From Paraescarpia echinospica (taxonomy: Eukaryota > Annelida > Polychaeta > Sabellida > Siboglinidae): a stretch of DNA of 64,000 nucleotides. This document shows positions 49,137-59,536 of the stretch, piece by piece. The notes under the pieces are model-generated. The model was not told where the DNA came from, did not search any database, and worked only from the letters and a program-made list of their open reading frames with translations. Where the stretch lies: contig CM034537.1 in the NCBI GenBank assembly GCA_020002185.1, positions 14,105,905-14,169,904 of the forward strand, in the 5' to 3' direction. Both the position numbers and the translations under genes were made by a program. How positions within the stretch are numbered: the first letter of the stretch is position 1; each line of letters starts with the position of its first letter.

Positions 49137-49760
49137 TTATACCTTGGGCTGGTAGACGTACTGAACAAGATCGTCCGGAAAGATGGCCGTGCGCTGACGA
49201 ATGTCTTCGGGCGTGTCCTGTTTCCGATCGATCAGGAGATAACCGTACTGTAATGACGTGGCGTCTTTGAACGCGTCCTTTACAAACTTCAGGCGTCCCG
49301 GAAACATCTGTCACGCCAAGTGACCTATCTGCGACGCGTCGCGGGGATTCTTGAAGACCACCCTGTTTTGCGCGTTCAGATTGATCGTGCGACTCTCCTT
49401 GTTTTTCGGAAACAGGTTCTGCACGAGATAGAGTACGGAGGTGTTTTGATGATGACTCTTTTTCGTGAACAAGGTCGTGACCCGTTCATCCGTTTCCGCC
49501 ATCAGATCGTCTATGACCACGAGGTTTCGCGTCGATGCGTCAAACGCGCCGTTCGGCAACTCTTACTCGAACCGTACCGAGTCGTTGTCTACGGACGCGT
49601 AGGCGTTCTGCCATTCTCCATAACACCACGTGATCTTCTCCGGAGGCGGATCTATCATCGTTGCGGCGTGACGTAGAATGCGCGTCACGAAGGTACTCTT
49701 ACCGCATCCCGTCGGACACGCGACGATACAGGTGAAGGGATGTTTCCATCGCATATCCAT
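49137..49760 (-). pseudogene. FtsK/HerA-type genome-packaging ATPase, two in-frame stops
   Basis: One frame of 208 codons from ATG 49758-49760. The N-terminus is MDMRWKHPFTCIVACPTGCG then KST: a Walker A motif with Cys where the first Gly is expected. An in-frame TAA at 49563-49565 follows, then Walker B NLVVIDDLM and the conserved LVQNLFPKNKESRTINLN. An in-frame TGA at 49311-49313 follows, then MFPGRLKFVKDAF, YGYLLIDRKQDTPEDIRQRT and the stop at 49137. There are no frameshifts. This family pumps viral DNA into capsids. The TGA sits where relatives have Arg, consistent with CGA to TGA. Confidence 0.9.
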
Positions 49761-50014
49761 GATCGCCGCGTCTTCTAGTAGGTGGTCGCGTTCCCTGTGA
49801 CGTTAGATACGATGATACCTCCACCGCAAGAAGAACGAAGGGGAACGTACAACAAGACGTATATGACGTACAGGTACACTCCGATTATTCCTAATACCAA
49901 TACTCCTACGTCCACTCGCGTCCGTGACATGGTGTTCTATGACGATCGATTGCGTGACATCTGTCTAAGTAACTTTTCTTTTTGTCTACTGTCTGCCTAC
50001 TAACCACGTGAGAG
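49761..50014. other. Gap between polymerase and ATPase genes
   Basis: About 250 bp without a convincing minus-strand gene; the plus-strand frame starting 49782 has no motif. A CACGTG box is at about 50005. The polymerase-proximal edge carries GGCGCC twice (50020 and 50050), able to form a hairpin. Confidence 0.4.
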
Positions 50015-53000
50015 CTAAGAGGCGCCACTAATCCCAACTAACGTAGGGGCGCCTTTCCTCTTTGTATCAGCGGTGTTTCGGCGTAGACTTACACGACAAT
50101 CGATCGTTATATCCACCGGTCCCTTTGTGACTCCGTCCTCGTGGAACACGCGCTAGGCGTAGAAGTAGATCAAAGCCGCACGTTCCTGCATGTACGTCAA
50201 CACGGACGAGTGATTCACCCGGAACCCGCGGTTCTTTTCGCTTCCGCTCCGTCGATTGGTGAGCACGTCCAGGAACGCGTGCTTGTTGACGGTGTTGAGT
50301 CGCTTATTCAGACCCTTGGTGCTGTATTTATCGACGGGACATGAACAATAGTAGGTCTTACTGCACAGACCCAGAAAACAGTCGCCGGACCATTCGACCT
50401 TGAAGAGTCCCGGTGTTCTCTTGTCGTACGCTTTGCGCGCCTTGCTACACGTCTCGGTACCGCTCCACGGACGTCCGGTCAGTCGACAGCGCACGTACTC
50501 GCTCCGATGATCATCGCAACGTTCGGACGATAGCCATTCGGAGCGGTGGCGAAAGTAGTCTTCGCATAGTGCCGGGGTCACAAGGTCGTCGACGGACTCG
50601 CCCGCCAGAGCCAGATAGGCGCTGTCCGTATCGGTTTCGCAGTACTCGAACAGCGGATTTTCCACGGACCTGATCATGAAATCGTAGAAGAACTGCAACA
50701 TGCGTAGTTTGGCCCACTCCAAAACGAAGAAGCCCACGTGCGTGGGCAAGGCGTATTTGACGTTCCTCTTGTGCATCTCTATCTCGTACGCATCGTCGGT
50801 AACGACGTCGAGCTGTCGAAAGAGACGATTGTTGATCATAATCGATGCCCTCTTCTCTCTGCAGTAGGCGAATTCGCGGTGTCTATTGACGTTAGTGATA
50901 AATTTCCCCTAGGATGAATTCCCCAACAGTTTGTTGGTGTCCGCGATCATGGCCTTGTCGGGGTGGACGTCTCCCTCGCGACGCGCGGCGGACACCGCCT
51001 CGCCGAATAGTCGGAAGCAGGCGATCGGTGTGCACTCGATGACCTGGTAGACGTGCATCACCTCGAGTCCGTGTTCCAGGTACCATCGCAAGAGAGGTGT
51101 AGCGAACAAGAACTTATCTCCACGATAACTTCCGAGGAGCATGCGACGCGGGGTTGACATGATGTTGTATGCTTCGGCGTATCGACGCATGAACGGTCCG
51201 AGGTCATCGCGGGTCATGTGAATGTTCTTGAAGATGGGCTGCATCTCGGCAAAGTGAGCGCGCAATTCCTCCGGTACACGAATGTCGCACTGAATCATTC
51301 CGAAAACGCTGCCATTGCGTACCCCTGTCAGGATCTCTTGTGACGTCATCTTCCATGGCACGCGTCGACGATGGCGGCGAAAGGTGGCGTCCAGAAACAG
51401 TTTCACGCACGGATCGCGTCTCGTGAGCTTCCACTCGCATTCCCACATCTCGACGACCCTGACAAAGTGACGAAGGTAGGCCGTGTTCTTTCATGTTTCG
51501 GCGAGGAGTTGAGTCATGGGTTTCCCGTTGAGGTCGTTGACTTCACGACCGGTGCACGGACATCCGAGATAGAAGCATCCGTGAAACTGATAAGACGTCT
51601 TTGTTTCACTGCACCAACCGCCCACCAGGTGTTTACTGATGCGTTTCTCTCGTCCGTTGGACTGGTGACGTATGACGCGTCCCGTGCTTTCGAACTCCCA
51701 CGACAGTCATTCGGCGGCCATCTGTCCGGTGGGCTCTGCCGGTTCGGGTCGGAACTCTTTCTCTTCCCGTCGTCGCGTGTACCATCCCGTCGGCATGTCT
51801 TGCGATAGAGACCATAGATACAATGCGTTTGCATCGTAACTGACAATGGACTGACACGTTCGAGCCACATCACCGTAGTCGTTCCGACGTATCTTCGTGA
51901 CCCCCTTCTTGTGATGTCTGGTGAAGATGAGTGATGGCCCTCCGACGATGTTATCTCTGACCAGTTGATGGACATCCTTGTTCGTTTCGTTGAACAGTGT
52001 AAAGAAGATCTTATCCGGTACGTAGTTGAACAGGTGCATCAAGGTCAAACCGGGTATACTGGTGGCTTGTTTGAACATGTCGAGGCCGCGTTTTCGATAG
52101 AAGGCAAACTGTTTGGCGATGGCCTCCAGGAACGGTACGACGTCCCTGTTGTTGTACCAGACGAGAAAGTCCCGCAACGTCTTCATGTCGTTGTCTCGCC
52201 ACGCCTCTTGACAACGGGTATAGTCCTCGTCGGATATACCTTCGTTTTTCAGTCGACTGAAGAAGGCCTCTTTGGGAGGCAGAGCGGTGTCATCGAGTCT
52301 CTCCAATCTCTCCATGTATTCGTATGGGAAATGACCTTTTGTAACCTCACAACCGTATGCTTTCAGGTACTTCTCGTACGAGAATCCCGGGGGGATATAA
52401 TGAGTCATATCGAAGAATTTCAGATCATCCGTCGATAGACACACAAACGTGTTGCCGCATTTGATCACGTGAAACTCTCCACCATCCTCCTCCTCCTCTT
52501 CCTCTTCCTCGTTCTCATCCTCCTCTCTGTCTTTCGTCGTGGACAGGAAGTAGGGTACCAGGAACTGTTTGACGACGTTCAGATCGTACCTGCCCGAGTT
52601 GAATCCGATGACGGGCAACTGATCAAGCCAACCGTACAATTGACCCATGATTGTCTTGTAGGGATTGGTCGGTTGTCATTGAGACTCGTTGTCCGCCGCC
52701 ACCGCCGCCGCCTCGTGCTCGTACCAGATCGCGATCGCTTCCGTGATGTCTTGAAGAACGCTCTCGTAATCGTCTATCATGGCTTCGTAGGCAGCATAGC
52801 TCATAGACTGAAGGATGGACATCATGTCGGACACCAACTTGTCGCTATCGCCATCGGTAATAAAACATCGCACTTCTTCGAATCCGGGTACGTTACTCGC
52901 TAGTGACACACTCAATGGTACGTGACGAGACACCCAATGGACCTTGTCGCTGTCCGATGGAAGGTGTGACGTATCGAACCAGGTCTCGAAGTCGAAGGTA

Positions 53001-53971
53001 GCGCGATAGGGGTAGTAGCGCAAGCACTCGGGAATATGAATGTTTTCGTCGTCCAAACGCTGGAAGACTGTCGGCGACGGACGGTAGACACCACCGGGAT
53101 AGATATTTCGCACGCCTCCCTTACACGTGCGCTCGTGTCTCTCTAGATGGTATGCGTCTTTCCGTAACGAGTCACCACACTTCCTGCAACGATAAGAGTG
53201 ACAGTACATATTCACGTCTTGTATGTAGGAAAAGTGTGTCTCGTACAGATTGACGTACAAGGTGTTGGAATAGTGACACAATGAACGACGCACGAGCTCG
53301 GCAGTCGCCTTTCCGTCTTCTTCCGTCGGTTCGATGAGGGTGTAGACGCACACGTTGATCTCAAAGGTGGTCTCGACGCGATAGAGGTCGTCCATCGTCA
53401 CTCCGTCAAAGTCTTTCATAGACACTCCGTCTCGGTTGTACTTCTCGTAGAGTACCCTCACAGTGGGCTTCAGGTAACATGGGTGACATACGCGATGCAG
53501 AGCCAGACAACGGAAGAGACACAGATTGTCGGTGTACTTGTTGTTGCCTTCTCTTTCCAGTCCGATGACAGCATATTTGTTCTTGACGTACTTGGAAAGG
53601 CCGATGTCCGCACATCCTAACGGATGGTCTACGATGTGGTTGACGAAGAAGTTGACGTTCGTCACCACCTCGCATACCCATTGACTGTTCGGACGTTGAT
53701 TCATAGCCCACTGCAAAACGTCTGTTTCTCAGATACGCTCCAGAAATCCATCAAAGTCTTCGGCGTTGGTGATAAGACACGGTTCATCGAGATAACGTCC
53801 GCAACAGTTGCATGACGAATGGTAGTATCTGTATCTATTTGTGATCTTGTTCCTCAATACAAAGCCGTAACTAAGATTAATCTTAAAGGCGTGTGTCTGT
53901 TCACGAAACATGATCTTCAATGACGGTTTTATAAAAGTCGTGCCCGGTGTCGTCACCATGTAATTGTACAC
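50015..53971 (-). pseudogene. Protein-primed DNA polymerase B (pPolB), six in-frame stops
   Basis: Replicates the linear Polinton from a terminal protein. One frame spans the gene without indels: N-terminal NCCGRYLDEPCL, zinc motif YRCRKCGDSL with HERTC, exonuclease motifs FDFETWF (about 52,990) and GFNSGRYDLN (about 52,605). Polymerase motif A is YDANALYLWSLSQDMPTG (about 51,850), motif B KLLGNSS (about 50,920) and motif C ETDTDSAYL (about 50,630), then TPGLFKVEWSGD. Stops: TGA 53729-53731, TGA 52676-52678, TGA 51707-51709, TGA 51491-51493, TAG 50909-50911 (where motif B Tyr is expected) and TAG 50153-50155. Family-like residues continue past the last one to a TAG at 50015. No repaired reading is given. 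Confidence 0.93.
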
Positions 53972-54183
53972 GGATTGAACGGGTTATCTACTCACGTGAC
54001 TTCTGATGGTCGACCAGTGGTCTCGAACGACATCTTGCAGGTCCCTAGATCGTCGACCAAGGGGAGTCGTGGGGGAGCACATATGGGATCGGCGTCGTTA
54101 TCGTCGTGTCTTTCGCGTGGTCGCTCTTCGCGTCTCGCTCGCTTGGTGCCTTCCTCCTCATCACTTCTCGTCTGCTACATACC

Positions 54184-54495
54184 TTGATATGTTGTAACAA
54201 GTGGTCACGCAGCGGTGGGTATCGTTTTTCTGCACGGGTACCCTATCACATGACGTCTTCATGTGTCGTAACAAGGTGAATCGTCTCGCGAACTCTTTTG
54301 AACATACCTGACATCGGTGGTTCTTTTGTATTCAGCAGATGGCGCCACTCGCGACGGTGCTTTGGTGTAGGCATGATCGTCGTCGACTCGTGGTGAGTGA
54401 ACCGACGGTGATGAATGATTTAGATGTATGTGACGTTGTAAGTCGTCGTATGTATTGCTGACGATACCGCAGTGTCGACAAACGTGCTTCTTCAT
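54184..54495 (-). pseudogene. Zinc-finger N-terminal part of the polymerase gene (frameshifted)
   Basis: Frame 54259-54495 starts MKKHVCRHCGIVSNTYDDLQ with RHIHLNH: a C2H2 finger. A second finger (CQVCSKEFARRFTLLRHM ending in Cys) is read in another frame at about 54240-54310, so one frameshift separates them. Many Polinton polymerases start with such fingers. The linker 53972-54183 is charged and has no clean frame joining to the polymerase core at 53971, so it could also have been a separate small gene. Confidence 0.55.
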
Positions 54496-54586
54496 GACGC
54501 TGTATCCACCTACAACTGAAGGATGAAGGATCCTTGCCTATTTCTATATATCAGACACTATGCGACGTCGTGTAAACGTTGTCTAT

Positions 54587-54774
54587 TGCTATATATATAT
54601 ATATATATATATATAAATGTGTGCGTGTGTGCGTGCTTGCATGCGTGCGTTCGTGCTATATGGGACACTGTATACCGCAAAGTCACTCTTCGATACGAAA
54701 GAACAACGGACGACCGAAAAGGGAATTACCTTTATTTTCTATGATACTAACAATTACAATATTCAAAATCGAAA

Positions 54775-54834
<60 letters not shown>
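54587..54834. repeat. Microsatellites (TA)n and (CTA)n
   Basis: (TA)n at 54587-54616 and about 20 CTA/TAC units at 54774-54834 separate the polymerase block from the next genes. The poly-Tyr and poly-Leu frames here are artefacts. Confidence 0.95.
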
Positions 54835-54835
<1 letters not shown>

Positions 54836-54838
54836 GTA

Positions 54839-54997
54839 CTATGCAACTAATATGACAATTAGAGGCACCTGGACACGTGCTCGACGCGGGACCTTCTTCT
54901 TGGGTGCCCACGTAATGTCCGCGTCGTCGTCGTCGTCGTCCTTGTTCGTATAGACGTGTCGTATCCGTCCTAATTCACCACCAAGACCATTAGCATC
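54839..54997 (-). CDS. Candidate spliced exon with acidic and nuclear-signal-like motifs
   Basis: A strong acceptor (TTTTTTCTTCTGATTGTG then TCTAACAG) precedes 54997. From there an open frame of 52 codons reads DANGLGGELGRIRHVYTNKD, an Asp run, then DITWAPKKKVPRRARVQVPL to TAG at 54839-54841. PKKKVPRRAR resembles a nuclear localisation signal. I could not identify the upstream donor; the neighbouring 277-aa frame ends at 55054 without an obvious GT donor. It could be the last exon of a spliced Polinton gene. Confidence 0.35.
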   Translation of the reverse strand, partial: DANGLGGELGRIRHVYTNKDDDDDDADITWAPKKKVPRRARVQVPLIVILVA

Positions 54998-55053
54998 CTG
55001 TTAGACACAATCAGAAGAAAAAACATTAATGATGATGAGTACACGTGACAGTG

Positions 55054-55887
55054 TTAGTTCTCGTCATGTTCACGAAACAGTGTTAACCCAAGACTACGCA
55101 GGATGGCTTGGACACGTGGAATAGTATCAAGTGACCACCCCGGAAAATCCGCTTTGTACCTCATATGACTCACTGACCTCTTCAAAGTGTCGCGGATCAA
55201 GGCTGTTGCGACTTTGAAATCTTCTTCGTCTTCGAAGGTACGACACAGTCTGTTGGCTACGCGACGAATACAGGCGTTGGCTGCAGTTGTGATGAAGACC
55301 TCCAAGTCCTTCATATCCTCCGTGAGCTCTTCATCTTTTTTGTGACTACCTGTCACCGACGTCGCAGACGGGTCCTTCTGTTCATCCAACAAGGATATAC
55401 CTTGCGCACGCAGACTCTCTTTCACTCGTGGGATGGTATACTCGTTCCACCCCACTGTATTCGACGTGTACGTGATCTCGAACAGTACCTCATGCAAAGA
55501 ATTCAGGATTTTGCTGTTATCCAGGGCGTACAGTGACTTGTCAATGTTTTTGTAGTAACGATGCAGTGTTTTGGATGCATAGAGCACGCAGGCGTTGGAG
55601 ATAGTCGCTATAAATACATCGTCGTCTATCATTTCCTCCGTGCACTTTTGGATGGCATCGACCTTGGCTATAGTCTCCTGTAAACTACTACTACTACTAC
55701 TACTACTACTACAGTCGACAACAAGATCATCATCATCATCGTCGTCACTAGACCATCTACACGACCCACAGAAAATGACACTTGCCTCGTATTCGGTGAT
55801 ATCTGAATAGCTCAGATGTCGTTTCGTCGTTTGGGATCGTTCGGCTGGTGGTGAGGATATACCTTTTTCTTTCTGTGTATTGTCCAT
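55054..55887 (-). CDS. Unrecognised 277-aa protein with internal duplication
   Basis: Intact frame from ATG at 55885-55887. The N-terminal 80 residues are low-complexity (Asp run, then a Ser run coded by a TAC/CTA microsatellite). Then come two tandem modules, residues about 84-170 and 189-275, sharing VFIxTxxNAC, GWxxxTIPRV and LRxxGxxL. I do not recognise the family. A splice-acceptor-like TTTCTTATGTTGTAG lies just 5' of the ATG. It lies between the RPA-like gene and the polymerase, which hints at a replication or early role, but that is inference only. Confidence 0.7.
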   Translation of the reverse strand: MDNTQKEKGISSPPAERSQTTKRHLSYSDITEYEASVIFCGSCRWSSDDDDDDDLVVDCSSSSSSSSSLQETIAKVDAIQKCTEEMIDDDVFIATISNACVLYASKTLHRYYKNIDKSLYALDNSKILNSLHEVLFEITYTSNTVGWNEYTIPRVKESLRAQGISLLDEQKDPSATSVTGSHKKDEELTEDMKDLEVFITTAANACIRRVANRLCRTFEDEEDFKVATALIRDTLKRSVSHMRYKADFPGWSLDTIPRVQAILRSLGLTLFREHDEN

Positions 55888-55974
55888 GCGGGTAGACAGA
55901 TTTTCAAACGACGACGACTACAACATAAGAAATTACATCATGATTATTTCCGGTGACAAAACACCTTGCTGGAG

Positions 55975-56454
55975 TTATTGTTGAATCACTTCCAGTGCTG
56001 GCACGGAATAGTTCACGTAACCTCCTTTTGATGACTTCCTGATAGTCACCCTAGCCTGTTTACCGTACAAGACGCTCAATACCCGATGACGGTCTTCGTC
56101 TGTTTTCAGTGACATGTAATCATTGGCCGACACGCCTAGAGCCCGCTGGACTATGGTATCAAAAGCCGTGACCCACAGTTCAGCGGCTTTCCGGTCACTC
56201 AACAGGATCCCAATGCAACATCTATATACAAGACCTCCCTTCTGTCGTCCATGAACCGGGCATGACGCGACGGTGTGCTGTCCTTTTGTTTCGACCAGGA
56301 CTTTGTGGGTGCAGATAGGACATGATGGATAACATACATATTTCGGAGTCAAAGCGCATGTTACAATATGCAGTGGACGATAAAATGGATAAAAACCGTC
56401 ACTTACTGCATCGAGGGCTGCCAGGTCGATCGAGTCGGAGTTAGCAGTCGCCAT
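55975..56454 (-). CDS. RPA1-like ssDNA-binding protein (zinc-containing OB fold)
   Basis: Intact 159-aa frame. Residues 40-140 look like the C-terminal DNA-binding domain of replication protein A large subunit: CPICTHKVLVETKGQ with Cys45/Cys48, CPVHGRQ with Cys65/His68 as zinc ligands, then YRCCIGILLSD and AELWVTAFDTIVQRALGVSA. Relatives bind single-stranded DNA at replication forks. The only catalytic partner nearby is the Polinton polymerase, so an element-encoded SSB is likely. A GTAAGT donor-like site occurs near codon 16, but I see no matching acceptor, so I keep the frame unspliced. It is first in the minus-strand gene block and divergent from the plus-strand gene at 57.1 kb. Confidence 0.75.
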   Translation of the reverse strand: MATANSDSIDLAALDAVSDGFYPFYRPLHIVTCALTPKYVCYPSCPICTHKVLVETKGQHTVASCPVHGRQKGGLVYRCCIGILLSDRKAAELWVTAFDTIVQRALGVSANDYMSLKTDEDRHRVLSVLYGKQARVTIRKSSKGGYVNYSVPALEVIQQ

Positions 56455-56463
56455 CTTGTCGAT

Positions 56464-58286
56464 GTCTCACGAGGAATCACGAGGAATACATGAAGCTGTT
56501 CGAACGATGGAGAGAGAGAGTGTTATGCCCTATTCAGTTTAGGCTAGGCTTATATACGCTAAGAAAACAAAGAAAAGGGTCCAGTCATCGAACTCGTGAT
56601 TGTAAGTGGGCGTTAACGATAACACAGTTTCCCGGATGCAGTCATCTATCTTTACGACGCGTCTTCCTGTTTTAACGAAGTGTCCCGGATTCAGTCTTCC
56701 TGTTTTAATGAGACGTCCAGGATGCAGTCATCTATTTTTATGGCACGTCTTCCTGATTTTAACGAGGTAGTTCCAGATGTATAGTGAAGACAAAACATAT
56801 CGCGTGGAGTCTCGAAGACGCGTGGTAAATATAGATGATTAAATCCGGGACATACATCCTTTAACTGTAAACAGACGCCTTGTTATGACAGGAGAAGAGA
56901 CGTAGTAAAATTAGACGACTGTTCCGGGACGGGAAACTAATTATCCGTCTCAAGACGCCTCGTTAAAACAAAACAGGAAGAGGTTCCGGGACGGGAGACT
57001 AATTATACATCACAAGACGCCTCGTTAACACAGGAAATCACATAGTAAAAATAGATGACTGTTTTCAAGATCTCGTTCGTGTGTTCACTTTCAATTGATT
57101 CATATACATAACAACACCGAAGATGGCTGAGTTTAAGAAGGAACCTGAGTATAAAAAGTACCCTCCCATACCTTGGGCTGAGATACACGCAAAATGGGAA
57201 CAGGAACAGATGTGAGTATTTATTATTATTATTATTATTATTTACTTGATGTCATCCGTTTTAACAACTAGGTATTTACTTCATTCGAGTAATTACATAG
57301 CGTTCTTAGAAGTTCTTCACATAACCTACCTGTATCATACATATTTAACCACTAGTTCTGGTACATATATCAAAACTTTGAAAAGTATATAGTTACGCAT
57401 AATTATTCATTAATCACATCTAACAGTTGTCTATATCATCTTTTTAGTGATAAAGCAAACAAAGAAGTGAATGAAAGGGAAGAGGAGGAGGACGAGCTCA
57501 CGTAAGTGTTCAAATTATTATTATTATTATAGCATTATGACAGAGACGAAATTAATCAATGACTGTGTTTTAATTAACGTCTCATTCGTATAGTTTTCAA
57601 AGTTTTATGTAGTTTTCAAAGTTTTACATACTTCTCCCTTGTTAACTTACCGTTTCATGTCTCCTCTCTCACAGTAGTGTAGATGACCTAGTTCTCTCCT
57701 CGGTCTAGCTTGATTGCTTAGCACTGTGTACATAGGTGACCTAGTTCTCTCCTTAGTGACTTTCCTTCATCTGTCCACGGTCTCACAATTGCTTGGTTGC
57801 CTAGAAACGCTGTGTCTGATTATAGCACTGTGTTAACGAGGCGTCTTGTGACGGATAATTAGTTTCCCGTCCCAGAACAGTCATACGGCTCTTCCTGTTT
57901 TGTTTTAACGAGGCGTCTTGTGACGGATAATTAGTTTCCAGTCCCCGAGCAGTCGTCTATTTTTACTACGTCTCTTCCTGTTTTGTTTTAATGAGGCGTC
58001 TTGTGACGGATAATTAGTTTCCAGATGTATTGTGGTAAAAATAGATAATTGAATCCGGGACATACATCCTTTAACTGGTGACTTCCTCTCTCTCGGTCTA
58101 GCTTGACTGTCTGTGTACATAGGTGACCTAGTTCTCCTCTTAGTGACTTCCCTTCATCTGTCCACGCTTTCAAACTACCTTGGTTGCCTAGCAACGCTGT
58201 GTCTGCTTATAGCAATGACTGTATGTAACATTTAACGTCTCATTCATATAGTTTTCAAAGTTTTATATAGTTTTCAAAGTTTTGAT
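56464..58286. repeat. Right-arm repeat family, direct and inverted copies
   Basis: A roughly 60-90 bp module (CAGTCATCTATTTTTAC, CTTCCTGTTTTAACGAGGCG, TCTTGTGACGGATAATTAGT) occurs as direct copies at 56632-56775 and 57834-58070. It occurs inverted at 56800-57060. A second module (GTACATAGGTGACCTAGTTC) is repeated at 57690-57830 and 58080-58217. A third (TAGTTTTCAAAGTTTTA) is at 57590-57630 and 58240-58285. These copies surround the exons of the plus-strand gene. Confidence 0.8.
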
Positions 58287-58543
58287 ATATACCTTCCAGA
58301 GAAGACGACTTGCGGTGCTATCATAGATATTACTTCTATGATGTCCTCGAGGAACTCCTGGCTACAAGACCGTGTGTTTCGCCACCATCACCATTTTCGA
58401 AGATACCCCGGACACCGGGTATGTCGAACCAGAGCATTGGGTATATTACTCAGAGGATCCCGATGAGGGATGTTGCTGTGATGATGATAAATAACGCGTG
58501 TTTCGCCACTATCACCATGCTACGAGCATTCCCCGGACACTGA
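57123..58543 (+). CDS. Small spliced gene on the strand opposite to all Polinton genes
   Basis: Exon 1 is 57123-57211 (MAEFKKEPEYKKYPPIPWAE onward), donor AT|GTGAGTATT. Exon 2 is 57448-57501 (acceptor CTTTTTAG; NEREEEEDEL), donor AC|GTAAGTG. It can join either 57675-57708 (acceptor CTCTCTCACAG, 10 codons then TAG) or 58300 onward (acceptor ACCTTCCAG; EDDLRCYHRYYFYDVLEE), both in phase. In the latter the most protein-like reading changes frame near 58340 and would end CCCDDDK at about 58493, so that exon is probably frameshifted. No family recognised. It is acidic, without membrane or signal segments. Confidence 0.5.
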
Positions 58544-58620
58544 GGATGTCGATGCGCATTGGACACATTGGACATGTTACATATTGAACATGTTACACAG
58601 AGGATACCGATGAGGATTTT
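58371..58620. repeat. Imperfect tandem duplicate of about 125 bp
   Basis: GTGTTTCGCCAC-ATCACCAT, CCCCGGACAC, CAGAGGAT-CCGATGAGGA and TTGCTGTGA occur in order twice (58371-58496 and 58497-58620). It overlaps the last exon of the plus-strand gene; the second copy meets the LINE insertion. Confidence 0.8.
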
Positions 58621-59325
58621 GCTGTGACAAGATTTAACAAGATTTAACAAGATTGCCATCCAGAGAATTAACTCTAGATGGCAGGTGGACAAGGAAGCCC
58701 TTTGGCTTATCGAGAGTCCAACCCTTTTATCTACATATATCCAGCCCTTCTGAGGTATGTGTCGATTTTATTTTTAAACATATTCACACTACTAGCACCC
58801 ACACAATCATCAGATAATCTGTTCCATACATTCACAGTCCTTTGTGAAAATGAAAACTTTCTGACGTCTAATCTACACTGTTCCTTTACTAATGTAACTT
58901 CATGTCCTCTAGTCTTTCTATCTTTCTTAACTGAAAAAAACATATTTCTATTAATATTTTCATAACCATTCAATATTTTAAACACTTCTATCTGATCTCC
59001 TCTCAATCTCTTGGTCTCTAGTGTTGTTAAACCACATTCTTTTAGGCGTTTTTCATAACTAAGATCCCTCAGTTTTGGTATCATTTTAATCGCTCTCCTC
59101 TCTACTCTTTCTAGCATATCTATGTCCTTCTTGCGGTATGGCCTCCACGCTTGTATACAATATTCTAAATGAGGCCTAACTATTGTTTTGTACAGCGGTA
59201 TTATTAGTTCTTTTTCTTTATATGCTATATTTCGCCTAATCAATCCAAGGATTTGATTTCCTTTTGAAGCTGCAATTCCACACTGCTCTGATACCTTCAT
59301 GTCAGCACTAATTGTCAGCCCTAAC
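58621..59325 (-). mobile_element. CR1/Jockey-type LINE inserted in the Polinton
   Basis: The minus-strand frame 58731-59300 matches the RT C-terminal region of the LINE at 11.8-12.4 kb (KVSEQCGIAASKGNQILGLI, YCIQAWRPYR). The 3' end at the left carries a short GATTTAACAA tandem tail (58628-58655). The 5' end is truncated near 59325 at the ATTAGTGCTGAC region. It separates the Polinton plus-strand gene from an AATAAA-type signal near 59335. Confidence 0.9.
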
Positions 59326-59536
59326 GATGATGATGAATAAATAAAAAAACGTTTCCTACTTTGATGGTATGTTATTGGTTATTATTATTATTACCTTCAC
59401 AATCATTATTTCATGTATACAGAAGATATATCATACCTCTATGACTCCCTCACAGGTCATATGACAGGCGCCATCTTGGAATTCTCTGGTTTCGTCACAT
59501 GATGAGACTATTTCCACTTCTATACACTAGATACCA

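Noticed and set aside
50015..53971. TGA read as a sense codon in Polinton genes
   Set aside because: Animal nuclear genes use the standard code, and TAA and TAG stops also occur inside the same genes; mutation is simpler.
56390..56410. GTAAGT donor inside the RPA-like frame
   Set aside because: No acceptor is visible before the zinc-site region, and the unspliced frame is complete.
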